NCBI RefSeq assembly: GCF_020381325.1
Contig: NZ_JAGSPI010000001.1
Location: 62,001-126,000, forward strand
Direction of reading: 5' to 3'
DNA from: Providencia vermicola
GTDB taxonomy: Bacteria; Pseudomonadota; Gammaproteobacteria; Enterobacterales; Enterobacteriaceae
DNA length: 64,000 nucleotides
Part shown: piece by piece, positions 47,028 to 57,347 of the stretch
Position numbering within the stretch: position 1 is the first letter of the stretch
How the letters are laid out: each line of letters starts with the position of its first letter
Translations under genes and position numbers: made by a program
Notes under the pieces: model-generated
The model's input: only the letters and a program-made list of their open reading frames with translations
Databases searched by the model: none
Told to the model about the DNA's origin: nothing

Positions 47028-48254
47028 TTATTGCTCAGTTGGTGAGGCGCGTAGGCCATCTGATTGGCGTCGAATAATGAGCCAAGAATAGATAAGATTA
47101 AAAAGGACTAAAGCAGCTGTGAAGAAAAAGACGGCTCTGAAACCATAGGTTGCTGCAACAAACGACCCCATCAGCGGCCCCGTCACATTACCCACATCCC
47201 GCAAAGCTTGGTTATAGCTGAAAATACGGCCAGTCACTTGGTGAGAAATATTATAAATAATTAGCGTCTGAACCGCTGGCAGTAAGGCGGCATTAAGTGC
47301 CCCTAATAAAAAACGTAGGAAACCTAACTCCCAATAGCTACTGACAAGCCCCATCGGGAATAGCACAAAAATTGAGGTACCTAAAACGGCCAATAGGACT
47401 TTTTCAGGGCCAATTCGATCACTTAATTTACCTAGCATTGGAGCGCTGATTAACGCGGCGACGCCAGGAATAGATGCAATCACTCCACTAACAAATGCTA
47501 GGTTTTCAAGGGAGTCTGACAGTTCTCGAACATAAAGGGTAATGACAGGGTTAATGGAACCCATTGCAGCCTGAATAATCATGGTGGTGAAAAATAGGCT
47601 GATGACCAAGTTTTTATTCCGTAGGGAGGCAAAAACCTGTTTACTGGTTAAGGCATCTTTGCGCGAAACAGGGGTGAAACGTTCGCGAACATAAAAAAGG
47701 GTGACGAAAAAACAGATAAATAGAACGGTTGCTGTGATAAAAAAGACGGGGCGTAAACCATACTGGTCAGCAAGGAACCCACCAATTAATGGGCCAATGA
47801 GCGCACCACTCACAGCCCCTGTGGCCAAAACACCCATTGCCCAGCCACTTTTTTTCACTGGAATTTGTGTGGCGATTAGCGCATTGGCATTGGGCACAAA
47901 GCCACCAAGCAGGCCGAGCAAGGCTCTGAGCGCCAATAATTGCCAGATATTTTGTGCAAAGCCAATTAATACCATCACAATCGCCATGCCAAGCGCAGAG
48001 CGCAGCAGCATTAATTTACGGCCTTTACGGTCAGATAGCCGCCCCCAGAAAGGTGCAGCAATGGCGGAAAACAGAAAAGTAATACTGAAAACGGCGCCAG
48101 TCCATAAATTCAACGAAGCGTGGTCTTTGACACCGAGCTCTTCAATATAAAGGGGAAGAAAAGGCATGATCAAGCTAAAGGCGGCGCCTGTTAAGAAGCA
48201 GCCGAACCAGACGACGTATAAGTTTCTTTTCCAATACTCTGTTTTTCCTGTCAT
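47028..48254 (-). CDS. mdtG: MFS multidrug transporter MdtG
   Basis: MdtG is a DHA1-type efflux protein linked to fosfomycin and deoxycholate resistance in E. coli. With the start at ATG 48254 ([22 protein letters not shown] upstream) it has 408 residues, the E. coli length; GTG 48275 and ATG 48266 are in frame upstream. Twelve spans are predicted. Motif A-like [16 protein letters not shown] and the conserved [21 protein letters not shown] are present. The start codon region abuts an ERIC-like repeat. It lies beside lpxL as in E. coli. Confidence 0.93.
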   Translation of the reverse strand: MTGKTEYWKRNLYVVWFGCFLTGAAFSLIMPFLPLYIEELGVKDHASLNLWTGAVFSITFLFSAIAAPFWGRLSDRKGRKLMLLRSALGMAIVMVLIGFAQNIWQLLALRALLGLLGGFVPNANALIATQIPVKKSGWAMGVLATGAVSGALIGPLIGGFLADQYGLRPVFFITATVLFICFFVTLFYVRERFTPVSRKDALTSKQVFASLRNKNLVISLFFTTMIIQAAMGSINPVITLYVRELSDSLENLAFVSGVIASIPGVAALISAPMLGKLSDRIGPEKVLLAVLGTSIFVLFPMGLVSSYWELGFLRFLLGALNAALLPAVQTLIIYNISHQVTGRIFSYNQALRDVGNVTGPLMGSFVAATYGFRAVFFFTAALVLFNLIYSWLIIRRQSDGLRASPTEQ

Positions 48255-48261
48255 ATTTCCC

Positions 48262-48381
48262 GTCATATTCAGCACTACAGCGTTGTTGGCTTCATTTCGC
48301 TACCCGAGTCACATACTGGTGTATGCTCCTCGGAATATCTTCATTTGCCGCCTAGCTGTAGCACTGACTATTTAGGGAAAA
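48262..48381 (-). repeat. ERIC-like repeat, copy 1 of a tandem pair
   Basis: This 120-base element has imperfect end repeats, TCAGCACTACAGCG against TCAGTGCTACAGCT. On the minus strand its core reads GAGGAGCATACACCAGTATG followed by TGACTCGGGTAGCG, very close to the ERIC core. Copy 2 follows at a 145-base period with only a few differences. Its right arm touches the mdtG start region. Confidence 0.85.
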
Positions 48382-48406
48382 TGGAGCAGGAATATGTTTT
48401 TTTCCT

Positions 48407-48526
48407 GTCATATTCAGCGCTACAGCGTTGTTGGCTTCATTTCGCTACCCGAGTCACATACTGGTGTATGCTCCTCAGGATATCTTCATTTGCCGCCTAG
48501 CTGTAGCACTGACTATTTAGGGAAAA
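48407..48526 (-). repeat. ERIC-like repeat, copy 2 of a tandem pair
   Basis: This copy is nearly identical to 48262-48381. The differences seen are CACTAC to CGCTAC near one end and CTCGGAATATC to CTCAGGATATC in the core. The 25 bases between the copies also partly repeat sequence next to copy 1 (CCTGTCATATT). The pair lies between mdtG and lpxL and is transcribable from the lpxL side. Confidence 0.85.
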
Positions 48527-48611
48527 ATAGTCTTAGAAACATGAACTTTAAGAAGATTACTCTTAGAATACTCGCTTTGCTTTGTTCAGTTCTTTAAGTT
48601 ACAGCTAAACA

Positions 48612-49556
48612 CTAATGATGGATTTTATCCAACTCCCCATATAACGAAGGTTCCCCTTCTGGGCGCGTTTTAAAACGGCGATGTAGCCACATATATTGTT
48701 CGGGCGCACGTAAAATCTCTTTTTCGATGACTTGGTTCATCATCGTTGCGGTTGCTACATTGTCTTCTACAGGGAAATTATCCACTGCAGGTTGAATGAG
48801 AAGCTCATATCCTTTGCCATTGGGTAAACGTCGTGGGACAAAAGGGACAACCAGCGGATCGGCTAAGCGAAGTAATATTTGTGAGCCATTAGTGGTTGCT
48901 GCCTTTTCAACTGCAAACAATGGTGCGAAGGTACTATTGCGTGGGCCATAATCGTGATCAGGGGCATACCAGAGAATTTCCCCGTCCTTCAGAGCACGTA
49001 CCATTCCTTTGACATCTTTACGGTCGAGCATGTATTTATTTGAACGTAAACGCCCACGGGTTTGTAGCCAGTCAATCAGTTTATTATCATTAGCACGGTA
49101 TACCCCAATACCTGGGTTTAGCATACCAAAAGCACGCCCGCCGATTTCTAAGGTGAGAAAATGTACGCCAAGCACGATAATCCCGCGGCCAGTCTCTTGG
49201 GCAGATAACATATTTTCACGGCCTTCGACCTTAACCCAACGTTTAATGCGCCAATCAGGCCAAAACCATGCCATACCTGTTTCAAATAACCCCATACCGA
49301 CAGATTCGAAATTTTTATCAATATAGTGTTGCCTATCTTGCATACTCATCTCTGGAAAACACAGTTGCAGATTACGATCGGCAATTTGTACGCGTTTTTT
49401 TAGAAAGCGTTTGGATAATAACCCTAGGCGAGTCCCCATCCAATAAATAACAGGGTAAGGCAGTAAAATAAGAAGATAAAGTACGGTAACACCTAACCAC
49501 GTTAACCAATAGCGAGGATGAAGTAGGTGTTTTTGAAAAGTAGGCGTTGGTATCAT
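48612..49556 (-). CDS. lpxL: Lipid A biosynthesis lauroyltransferase LpxL
   Basis: LpxL transfers laurate from acyl-ACP to Kdo2-lipid IVA at the inner membrane. The 314-residue protein begins with a membrane anchor ([29 protein letters not shown]). The catalytic HFLTLE (HX4E), the block [35 protein letters not shown] and the terminal [16 protein letters not shown] fit LpxL. Paralogous LpxP/LpxM cannot be wholly excluded, but the mdtG neighbourhood favours lpxL. Confidence 0.92.
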   Translation of the reverse strand: MIPTPTFQKHLLHPRYWLTWLGVTVLYLLILLPYPVIYWMGTRLGLLSKRFLKKRVQIADRNLQLCFPEMSMQDRQHYIDKNFESVGMGLFETGMAWFWPDWRIKRWVKVEGRENMLSAQETGRGIIVLGVHFLTLEIGGRAFGMLNPGIGVYRANDNKLIDWLQTRGRLRSNKYMLDRKDVKGMVRALKDGEILWYAPDHDYGPRNSTFAPLFAVEKAATTNGSQILLRLADPLVVPFVPRRLPNGKGYELLIQPAVDNFPVEDNVATATMMNQVIEKEILRAPEQYMWLHRRFKTRPEGEPSLYGELDKIHH

Positions 49557-49630
49557 TAGTATCCGATTGCTTTTAGTCTGTAATGGTTAATTTTTATTAA
49601 TTAGGCTTCATTGAATTTAATTATATCAAA

Positions 49631-50227
49631 TTATTCTTTTAATAAGTTCACTGACTGCATGGTACTCATTAATTCAGCGATGTTTCTCACCGCCATTTTT
49701 TCCATCACGCGAGAACGATGTACTTCAACAGTACGTACTGAAACACAGGTAGCTTCAGCAATTTCACGGTTAATTAAACCTTGGAGCACATAGCGACAGA
49801 TTTCTTTTTCACGGGGTGTTAACATTTCATAGCGTTGTTTAATTAGATAATTTTCGGTGGATTGCGTGGTTTTCCGTTGAGCTTGCTCAAGTATTTTTGC
49901 CAGTTGTTGGCTATCAATCGGTTTTTGTAGGAAATCCACGGCACCAAGTTTGACTTGCTCAACAGCCATCGGGATATCCCCATGCCCAGATAGAAAAATC
50001 ACAGCTAATGTACTGTGTTGATCGCGCAGATATTGGTGGACTTGCCGACCATCTAACTTTGGCATACGCATATCAAGCAAAACCACCCCTTCTTGGTGAA
50101 GGGCAGCATGTTGAATAAATTGTTCACTATCATTCCAGACGGTAACAGTGTAGCCCAGCGTTTCAAGTAAAAACTGGCAGGCGTCGGTCACATCGGTGTC
50201 ATCATCCACTAGATGGATAACTGGCAT
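49631..50227 (-). CDS. ttrR: Tetrathionate response regulator TtrR
   Basis: TtrR is a FixJ/NarL-class response regulator activating ttrBCA. The receiver domain has the acidic pair DDD near residue 8 and phospho-acceptor Asp52 in VVLLDMRMPKLDG, with the conserved lysine in LQKPID. The C-terminal LuxR helix-turn-helix (about 135-190) contains LTPREKEICRYVLQGLINREIAE. The 198-residue length is standard. It lies downstream of ttrS in the same direction. Confidence 0.93.
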   Translation of the reverse strand: MPVIHLVDDDTDVTDACQFLLETLGYTVTVWNDSEQFIQHAALHQEGVVLLDMRMPKLDGRQVHQYLRDQHSTLAVIFLSGHGDIPMAVEQVKLGAVDFLQKPIDSQQLAKILEQAQRKTTQSTENYLIKQRYEMLTPREKEICRYVLQGLINREIAEATCVSVRTVEVHRSRVMEKMAVRNIAELMSTMQSVNLLKE

Positions 50228-50342
50228 AAATACATACCTCGTCGTGTAGAGGGTGACTATTAAAATAGATGCTAGTCAGCTCAATAAAGCCATTGTCACA
50301 TATAATTAATCTGAATGTTATCAATTGCGTGGCATACTGTGC

Positions 50343-52100
50343 TTAGTGGTGCAAATTATCGGGATAATTAAAAATTAATGTGACTCGCAAGCCGTTTAAT
50401 CCATCATCACTCAGGTTATTTTCAATACGGATATCCCCACCTTGACTTTGAATCAAACGTTGGCAAATCACTAAGCCAAGCCCTAAGCCTTCTTTTTTGG
50501 TGGTTGCGAATGGGGTTATCCCCTGTTCAAGTTGGTCTAAAGGCATACCCCCTGCGTCATCTTGCAAGACCAGTAAAAAACGGTTTTGGGCAAAATGAAA
50601 ACCAAAGTGTAATATATTGGCTCCTGCTTGCAGGCTGTTGCTGACTAAGTTGGACAATAATTGCTCTAATAGTGTCTCTGGTAGTACCAACGACACGTCT
50701 TGGGTGTCTGGTAGTAATAATTTAGCGTTAGGGTAATGTTGGTCAACGCGTAAAAGTTGCCAAATATGGTTAATGGCTTGTTTAACGGATTGTTGACTTA
50801 AAATTAGTGCTGGGTCTTGCCCTGGCTTGCCCGCCCAAAGACGTAAATTGCGGATGATATCCGCACCACGTTGGGCTTGGTCGTCAATCTTTGTTAAGGC
50901 ATTAATTAAAGGATGCTTTTCCGACTCTTTATTCAGCCGCAAAATACATCCTTGTGCATAATGCCGAATAGCCGATAACGGTTGATTGAGTTCATGAGCA
51001 AATCCTGAAGCCATTTCCCCTAAAATATTCAACCGTTGAGCTTTTTGTAAATCAGCCTCTTGCTGGCGCAGTCGGTTATGCGCCACTTCTAATTGACGAC
51101 TTCGGCGGCGAACTAAAAATGCAATCCATACGTGGTTCACTCCAAGAAGGACAAAAAATAGGGCAACAAAGCCAAGGGTAATTTGGTTTTGAATTGTCCA
51201 ACTGACAATATCTTGCCAAATTTGCCGCTGCTGTGGATGTTGGTTCACATCCCGTAAAAGGGTTTCCACTTGGGTAACGGAGGCGGGGGCTCCCCAGCGC
51301 ATGGTGCTTTTGTCTGTTGAAAGTAAGGTTTTAGTGACCTTGTCGACAAGGTTATCTGGTACTTCGCTTAGGGCCGCAAATGACCAATTGGGATAAAGTT
51401 CTGTGCTGGTTAGGCAAGACAGAGAACTCGGATGTTGAATAAGCGGCCGAAATTGGGTTTTATCAATCAGCCCTTCGCTGTGCATATTTTCCAGTAAGCA
51501 CACAGGCACAATTGCGGCTGACAGCGAGTTATCACGCAACGCATACAACAAAGCATCTGCGGGGAAGCCTAAAAATTGCATCTGGAAATCTTTCTCAGCG
51601 TCATAGCCTAAATCCCGCAGCACTTTATAACCTAATAGGTACCCACCAAATGCATTAGGGGAAATTGCCCCCACTTTTTTACCAATCAAATTTTGAGGCT
51701 CAGTAATATCACTGTTATTGCGCACCAATATTAGGCTGCCAATCACGTTACGGGTGGTGCTATTAGGTTCGACATCAGAACGCAAAGAAAGCAGCCACCG
51801 CAGGTGATAGCGGCTATCGAGCTGAATAAATTGTGCAGGGTTGGTCAGTAAAAAATCAATTTTTTGGTTGGAAATGGCTTCGCGCATTTCATCGAGATTT
51901 AAGGGTTGGAGAGTGAAGCGTTCTCCTGGAATTGAATCATTTAACGTATCGACTAAAGGTTGCCAGTGAGATTGTGTGGAACTGGGGCCACGCAAAGCCA
52001 AAACGCCGATTGTCCATTGCGCAGAAATCGCAGGGAATGACCATGTTAAAAACATGGTTAATAGTATGTGATACAACAATATAGGCGATTTTTTTAACAT
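50343..52100 (-). CDS. ttrS: Tetrathionate sensor histidine kinase TtrS
   Basis: TtrS senses tetrathionate in the periplasm and phosphorylates TtrR. The 585-residue protein has a signal peptide (about 1-27) and a PhnD-like substrate-binding sensor domain (about 28-295, with LLTNPAQFI and AISPNAFGGYLLG). One membrane span (about 306-329) and a coiled linker precede the kinase core. The H-box GFAHELNQPLSAIRH has His369, and the ATPase motifs are SNLVSNSLQAGA, DDAGGMP and GLGLVICQRL. It is divergent from ttrB. Confidence 0.94.
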   Translation of the reverse strand: MLKKSPILLYHILLTMFLTWSFPAISAQWTIGVLALRGPSSTQSHWQPLVDTLNDSIPGERFTLQPLNLDEMREAISNQKIDFLLTNPAQFIQLDSRYHLRWLLSLRSDVEPNSTTRNVIGSLILVRNNSDITEPQNLIGKKVGAISPNAFGGYLLGYKVLRDLGYDAEKDFQMQFLGFPADALLYALRDNSLSAAIVPVCLLENMHSEGLIDKTQFRPLIQHPSSLSCLTSTELYPNWSFAALSEVPDNLVDKVTKTLLSTDKSTMRWGAPASVTQVETLLRDVNQHPQQRQIWQDIVSWTIQNQITLGFVALFFVLLGVNHVWIAFLVRRRSRQLEVAHNRLRQQEADLQKAQRLNILGEMASGFAHELNQPLSAIRHYAQGCILRLNKESEKHPLINALTKIDDQAQRGADIIRNLRLWAGKPGQDPALILSQQSVKQAINHIWQLLRVDQHYPNAKLLLPDTQDVSLVLPETLLEQLLSNLVSNSLQAGANILHFGFHFAQNRFLLVLQDDAGGMPLDQLEQGITPFATTKKEGLGLGLVICQRLIQSQGGDIRIENNLSDDGLNGLRVTLIFNYPDNLHH

Positions 52101-52354
52101 ATTTGGGTTATTCGTTGCGTTAGATCAATTTAGCTTCGGGTATGTGGTAAACCACAATAGGGCGCTGGCTCCTCTCTTCCTACAATGGCACTACAAGCTT
52201 TACCAAGATAACACACCAGTTTTAAAGAGAAATAAGAATTTCTGCGGTTATCTTAACTGGACTGAATCGATTGTCAATAATGCTTGTAAAACAAATAACA
52301 TATTGATTAATAACTTTTATTTTCGCATTAGCAATGTCAATACTGGAGCCAATT
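52101..52354. promoter_or_regulatory. Divergent ttrS/ttrB control region
   Basis: This 254-base gap carries both promoters. TTGCGTTAGATCAA at 52115-52128 matches the FNR consensus TTGAT-N4-ATCAA at all but two bases of one half. Salmonella ttrBCA needs both TtrR and FNR, so an FNR site is expected. A second weak candidate is TTGTCAATA near 52270. No TtrR box can be identified by eye. A short plus-strand open frame here has no credible start. Confidence 0.55.
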
Positions 52355-53092
52355 ATGGATCTGAGTAAACGAAAATTTCTACAACAAATTGGGGCAGTGA
52401 CGGCGGGTGCGTCGTTAATTCCAATCTCGGAGGCTGGCCTAAACTTATCTCCAACGCGTCATGAAGGCAATCCTGAAAAACGTTATGGGATGTTAATTGA
52501 CTTACGTCGTTGTATTGGCTGCCAATCTTGCACTGTAAGTTGCTCGGTTGAAAATCAAACACCACAAGGCCAATTTAGAACTACCGTTAACCAATATCAA
52601 GTGGCGGTTAAAGGTGAGGAAGGCTTTACCAACGTACTTCTGCCACGTTTATGTAACCACTGTGATTCACCTCCTTGTGTTCCTGTATGCCCTGTTCAAG
52701 CCACTTTCCAACGGGAAGACGGCATTGTTGTGGTTGATAATGAACGTTGCGTCGGCTGTGCTTATTGTGTACAGGCTTGCCCGTATGATGCCCGCTTTAT
52801 TAATCATTCCACACAAACTGCAGATAAATGCACTTTCTGTGCACATCGTTTAGATGTGGGTTTATTACCTGCATGCGTTGAATCTTGTGTGGGCGGTGCG
52901 CGTATTATTGGTGACTTAAAAGACCCGAACAGCACCATTCGTAAAATGCTGACTGAATATGAAGCGGAAATTAAAGTGCTCAAACCCGAAAGTGGCACAT
53001 TACCACAAGTTTTCTATATCGGTTTGGATAATGCATTTGTAGAGCCGCTACAAGGCAAAGGGCAACCCGCATTATGGCAGGAGGTGTTCTGA
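52355..53092 (+). CDS. ttrB: Tetrathionate reductase beta subunit TtrB (4x[4Fe-4S])
   Basis: TtrB transfers electrons from the membrane subunit TtrC to TtrA. With ATG 52355 (TGGAG upstream) it has 245 residues, an N-terminal Tat-like signal (SKRKFLQQIGAVTAG) and four ferredoxin clusters. These are CIGCQSCTVSC, CNHCDSPPCVPVCP, CVGCAYCVQACP and CTFCAHRLDVGLLPACVESC. The stop overlaps the ttrC start by one base. Confidence 0.95.
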   Translation: MDLSKRKFLQQIGAVTAGASLIPISEAGLNLSPTRHEGNPEKRYGMLIDLRRCIGCQSCTVSCSVENQTPQGQFRTTVNQYQVAVKGEEGFTNVLLPRLCNHCDSPPCVPVCPVQATFQREDGIVVVDNERCVGCAYCVQACPYDARFINHSTQTADKCTFCAHRLDVGLLPACVESCVGGARIIGDLKDPNSTIRKMLTEYEAEIKVLKPESGTLPQVFYIGLDNAFVEPLQGKGQPALWQEVF

Positions 53093-54120
53093 TGGACGGT
53101 CAAGTGACATATATTTCTGAAATTATGGCTCAGCCACAAGAATTTTTCTGGCTACCGTGGGCAGTGCAATACTTCTTCTTTATCGGAATCGCTTCTTGCG
53201 CTGTGTTGTATGCTTGTTATTTGCATTGGCAAAATAAACGCGAAAATGGCCGATTAGAGATGATTGCGGTGTTTATCGCTATCACCATGGGGATCACCGC
53301 GCCACTCGCGTTAACGGCAGACTTGCACCAAACCGCACGGGTTTGGCATTTCTACGCACATCCGACACTATGGTCTTGGATGTGGTGGGGCTCGGTTTTA
53401 TTACCATTATTCACCACATTCATTGGTTTATATTTTGTTGCCCTGATCGTGAAAATGATTTGGAAAAAAGAGTTTAAAGCGACCCGTTGGGTGGCATTGC
53501 TAGCGGCGTTATCTGCAATGGGCTTATTGCTGTACACTGGTCGCGAAGCGTCAATCTTAAATGCACGTCCAATCTGGTATAGCTGGTGGATACCAGTATT
53601 AATGTTCCTAAGTGCGTTACAAGTTCTGCCTGCATTGATTGGTTTAGGTGCTCGCAAAGAGCCGCAATACCAAAACCGTTTAGCGCGTTTCCAAGTGATT
53701 ACCCTGCTGTTATTTGCTGTGTGTTTCGCTCTGTGGTTATCAGGGGATACCATATCAGGGATCGCTGTACGCCAACAGTTGGATACTGCAAGTGCAGGTT
53801 GGTGGATGCTGATGGGGGTTTGTGCGCTGTGGTTAATCACATTTGTGATGTCAGTGAGCAATGTAAAAGCTATCCGTTCAGTCCCTTACATTACCGTTTT
53901 AGCCTTAGTTTCGATGGCTTTTGCTTGGACACTACGTTGGATTTTCCTGATGGAAGTTCAAGCGGTTCCAAAATATAACATTATCGCGAATCCCTACCAC
54001 TTCCCACTGGGGACTGACGGCCTGATGGCTATTGTAGGCACATTTGGTCTGTGGATTGCGTTAACAATTATTGTTCGTGAAGGTGTTCGCTGGTTTGCAA
54101 GGAGAGTGCAACATGGCTAA
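53092..54120 (+). CDS. ttrC: Tetrathionate reductase membrane subunit TtrC
   Basis: TtrC is an NrfD/PsrC-like quinol-oxidising membrane anchor. ATG 53092 shares a base with the ttrB stop, and AGGAGG lies upstream. It has 342 residues with about nine membrane spans. The early FFIGIASCAVLYACYLHW and the late LRWIFLMEVQAVPKYNIIANPYHFPLG are typical of the family. It overlaps ttrA by 8 bases, giving a tightly coupled operon. Confidence 0.94.
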   Translation: MDGQVTYISEIMAQPQEFFWLPWAVQYFFFIGIASCAVLYACYLHWQNKRENGRLEMIAVFIAITMGITAPLALTADLHQTARVWHFYAHPTLWSWMWWGSVLLPLFTTFIGLYFVALIVKMIWKKEFKATRWVALLAALSAMGLLLYTGREASILNARPIWYSWWIPVLMFLSALQVLPALIGLGARKEPQYQNRLARFQVITLLLFAVCFALWLSGDTISGIAVRQQLDTASAGWWMLMGVCALWLITFVMSVSNVKAIRSVPYITVLALVSMAFAWTLRWIFLMEVQAVPKYNIIANPYHFPLGTDGLMAIVGTFGLWIALTIIVREGVRWFARRVQHG

Positions 54121-57100
54121 ATTCTCAAGACGTCAATGGCTTAAAGGTGGTTTGGTTGTCGGTGGTATTGCGTTATTTGGTGCAAGCTACCGAGATGTGG
54201 CCAAACGTGCAGTCGATGGTTTGGTTAATGGCACCTCTGGTAAAGTCACGTTAGACCGCCTCAATGGCAACTCATTACGCCCAGAAGGCCAAGCACTGAA
54301 AGGCTGGCAGGAAAACCCAGAACAAGTGGTGGCGATGACCCAATGCTTTGGTTGCTGGACTCAGTGTGGTATCCGTGCTCGTGTCGATACAGCGAAAAAT
54401 GAAGTATTGCGTATTGCTGGGAACCCGTACCACCCGTTATCTCACGAAGAGCATTTCCCTTATGGTATGCCGCTAAAAACTGCGTTCAACAAAATGAGTG
54501 GTGAGTCAGGCTTAGAACACCGTTCAACTGCGTGTGCCCGTGGTGCGACCTTAATGGAAGGCCTAACCAGCCCACTGCGTATTTTAGAACCGATGAAACG
54601 TGTGGGTAAACGTGGTGAAGGTAAATGGGAGCGCATTAGCTTTGAACAACTGATTAAAGAAGTGGTTGAAGGCGGTGATTTATTCGGTGAAGGCCATGTG
54701 GATGGGTTAAGAGCTATTCGTGACCTTGAAACACCATTAGACCCATCACAGCCTAAATTAGGTCCGAAAGCAAACCAATTGTTAGTGACTAACGCAGGGG
54801 ACGATGGCCGTGATGGTTTTATCCGTCGCTTTGCACAAAATGGCTTTGGTAGCAAAAACTTCGGTGCGCACGGCTCTTACTGTGGCCTCGCTTACCGCGC
54901 AGGTTCAGGGGCGTTGATGGATGATTTGGACAAAAACGCCCATGTCAAACCCGATTGGGATAACGTGCGTTTTGCCTTATTCCTCGGAACGTCCCCTGCA
55001 CAATCGGGGAACCCGTTCAAACGTCAAGGCCGCCAGTTAGCGACGGCACGTTTACGTGATTCCTTTAATTATGTGGTTGTTTCTCCTGCATTGCCACTGA
55101 CGACAACATTAGCTAATGACCATGGTCACTGGGTACCTGTGCAACCAGGTACTGATGCGGCGTTAGTGATGGGGATGATCCGCTGGATCATCGAAAACGA
55201 GCGTTATAATGCAAAATACCTTAGCGTACCAAGCGAAAAATCAATGGAAGGCATGGGGGAAAAAAGCTGGACCAACTCCACCCATTTGGTTATCACTGAT
55301 GACGCGCATCCATTAGCAGGCAAATTATTAATTTCCTCTTATCTTACGGGGGAAGGGGATGATGAAAAAGCCTATTTGGTTCAGGACGCTTCTGGTGAGT
55401 TGAAATTAGCAGATGACGTCCCTGCCGCGGAACTTTTTGTGACCCGCAAAGTGACATTGCACGATGGCAGTGAAGTCACAGTTAAATCAAGCTTCCAATG
55501 CCTAAAAGAAGCCGCAAATCGCATGACACTTGAAGAATATAGCGAGCGCTGCCATGTGCCAGTGAAAACCATTGAATCACTGGGCAAAGCCTTAACATCT
55601 TACGATAGAAAAGCGGCGGTCATTTCCCATGGCGGTATGATGGGGGGCAACGGCTTCTATACAGCATGGTCAGTCATAATGCTTAACGCCTTGATTGGTA
55701 ATTTAAACCTGAAAGGCGGAGTGTCAGTTGGTGGCGGTAAGTTTAACGGGGAGAACGATGGCCCACGTTACAACATGGCGAGCTACAAAGGCAAAGTGAA
55801 GCCAAAAGGTGTTGTGTTATCGCGCAGTAATGAAGTCTATGAAAAATCAGATGAATTTAAAGCAAGATTAGCTGCAGGTGAAAAACCATACCCTGCAAAA
55901 GCCCCTTGGTATCCGTTTGCGAAAGGCCAATTAACGGAGCAACTGGCGTCTGCGTTGATGGGGTATCCGTATGCGCTTAAAGCGTGGATCACCAATATGA
56001 CTAACCCAGTATATGGCATTGCGGGTATTCGTCAGGTTATGGAAGAAAAACTCAAAGATCCAAAACATCTTCCATTAATTATTGGTATTGATGCCTTTAT
56101 GAATGAAACCACTGCGCTGGCAGACTACATTGTGCCAGATACCCATAACTTTGAAAGTTGGGGCTTCAGTGCGCCGTGGTCAGGTGTTCAGGTTAAGGCG
56201 AGTACCGCGCGTTGGCCAATTGTTGAGTCGCGTACAGCGAAAACCGCGGATGGCCAGCCAATTTCAATGGAAAGCTTCTGCATTGCAGTAGCAAAAGAGC
56301 TGAAATTACCTGGCTTTGGGGACAACGTGATTGCGGACATGGATGGCAACATGCATTCACTTAATACCGCAGAGGATTACTACCTACGCGTGGCTGCTAA
56401 TATGGCTTGGTTAGGGGAAAAACCCGTACCAGAAGCTGCAACAGAAGACATCCAAATCAGTGGGGTTGAGCGTATTTTACCTGCGATCACTCGCACACTG
56501 AAACCAGAAGAAGTACGCCGTGTGGCTTACATCTTCACGCGCGGTGGCCGTTTTGCACCGTATGAAAAAGCATGGGATGGCGATGCAACAGGGCCACAAT
56601 GGAAAAAAGGGTTGCAGATTTGGAACCCAACTGTTGGGACTAACCGCCATGCAATTACGGGTGAACGTTACAGTGGCTGTCCAACCTACTATCCACCACG
56701 TATGGCGAATGGTGATGACGTTAATAAAGTGTTCCCAGAAAAAGAGTGGCCACTGAAACTGATGTCATTTAAATCACATGTAATGAGCAGTTCAACAACG
56801 GTGATTGAACGCTTACGCCATGTTAAGCCGACTAACCTTGTGGCTATTCATCCTGATGATGCTGCGAAAATGGGGGTAAAACACGGTGATTGGATCCGCA
56901 TCACCACGCCAGGTGGAAATGCAGAAGCTCAAGTCAGCGTATTGGATGGTGTAATGCCAGGAGTGCTAGCGATAGAGCATGGTTATGGGCACACTGAAAT
57001 GGGCGCTAAACAGCACTATTTAGATGGTGAACCCATGCCGATGAATGCGGCTAATGGTTCAGGTATTAACTTAAACGACCTCGGGTTTGCTGACCCAACG

Positions 57101-57187
57101 CGTGAAGTGGCGAATACTTGGCTTGATTGGGTATCGGGTGCTTCTGTTCGCCAAGGTTTACCAGCGAAAATTGAGTTAATCAGCTAG
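54113..57187 (+). CDS. ttrA: Tetrathionate reductase catalytic subunit TtrA (Mo-bisMGD)
   Basis: TtrA reduces tetrathionate to thiosulfate in the periplasm. The 1024-residue protein has a Tat signal (SRRQWLKGG at 5-13). The [4Fe-4S] ligands CFGCWTQC (Cys78, 81, 85) and Cys141 are present. A likely molybdenum-ligand cysteine is Cys257 in GAHGSYCGLAYRAG. The pterin-binding C-terminal domain contains LVAIHPDDAAKMGVKHGDWIRI. AAGGAG precedes the ATG. It ends the operon before a strong terminator. Confidence 0.96.
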   Translation: MAKFSRRQWLKGGLVVGGIALFGASYRDVAKRAVDGLVNGTSGKVTLDRLNGNSLRPEGQALKGWQENPEQVVAMTQCFGCWTQCGIRARVDTAKNEVLRIAGNPYHPLSHEEHFPYGMPLKTAFNKMSGESGLEHRSTACARGATLMEGLTSPLRILEPMKRVGKRGEGKWERISFEQLIKEVVEGGDLFGEGHVDGLRAIRDLETPLDPSQPKLGPKANQLLVTNAGDDGRDGFIRRFAQNGFGSKNFGAHGSYCGLAYRAGSGALMDDLDKNAHVKPDWDNVRFALFLGTSPAQSGNPFKRQGRQLATARLRDSFNYVVVSPALPLTTTLANDHGHWVPVQPGTDAALVMGMIRWIIENERYNAKYLSVPSEKSMEGMGEKSWTNSTHLVITDDAHPLAGKLLISSYLTGEGDDEKAYLVQDASGELKLADDVPAAELFVTRKVTLHDGSEVTVKSSFQCLKEAANRMTLEEYSERCHVPVKTIESLGKALTSYDRKAAVISHGGMMGGNGFYTAWSVIMLNALIGNLNLKGGVSVGGGKFNGENDGPRYNMASYKGKVKPKGVVLSRSNEVYEKSDEFKARLAAGEKPYPAKAPWYPFAKGQLTEQLASALMGYPYALKAWITNMTNPVYGIAGIRQVMEEKLKDPKHLPLIIGIDAFMNETTALADYIVPDTHNFESWGFSAPWSGVQVKASTARWPIVESRTAKTADGQPISMESFCIAVAKELKLPGFGDNVIADMDGNMHSLNTAEDYYLRVAANMAWLGEKPVPEAATEDIQISGVERILPAITRTLKPEEVRRVAYIFTRGGRFAPYEKAWDGDATGPQWKKGLQIWNPTVGTNRHAITGERYSGCPTYYPPRMANGDDVNKVFPEKEWPLKLMSFKSHVMSSSTTVIERLRHVKPTNLVAIHPDDAAKMGVKHGDWIRITTPGGNAEAQVSVLDGVMPGVLAIEHGYGHTEMGAKQHYLDGEPMPMNAANGSGINLNDLGFADPTREVANTWLDWVSGASVRQGLPAKIELIS

Positions 57188-57208
57188 CTAGGTTTTAACG
57201 TAGTAGTA

Positions 57209-57258
57209 AAAGTTGCTAGCTTGCGGGGTTCTGCATAGCGTTGCAGGCCAGCAACTTT
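57209..57258 (+). other. Hairpin downstream of ttrA
   Basis: A 9-bp stem AAAGTTGCT / AGCAACTTT (57209-57217 / 57250-57258) encloses a 32-base loop that itself can form a small TGCA / TGCA pairing. No T tract follows. It precedes the real terminator by about 65 bases. Confidence 0.45.
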
Positions 57259-57323
57259 GTTTTGAGCAGTTGACATTGCGCATCTACAGTGTGTTTATCG
57301 CACTGTGACTTCGGCAAGTGCCA

Positions 57324-57347
57324 GGGAGGGGGAGCCCTCCCTTTTTT
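57324..57347 (+). terminator. Terminator of ttrBCA
   Basis: A GC-rich 7-bp stem GGGAGGG / CCCTCCC (57324-57330 / 57335-57341) with a GGAG loop is followed by six T. It overlaps the end of the convergent NicO gene by two bases. Confidence 0.93.

Noticed and set aside
52144..52368. 74-codon frame between ttrS and ttrB
   Set aside because: It lies in the divergent control region, overlaps the ttrB start and has no ribosome site or known domain.
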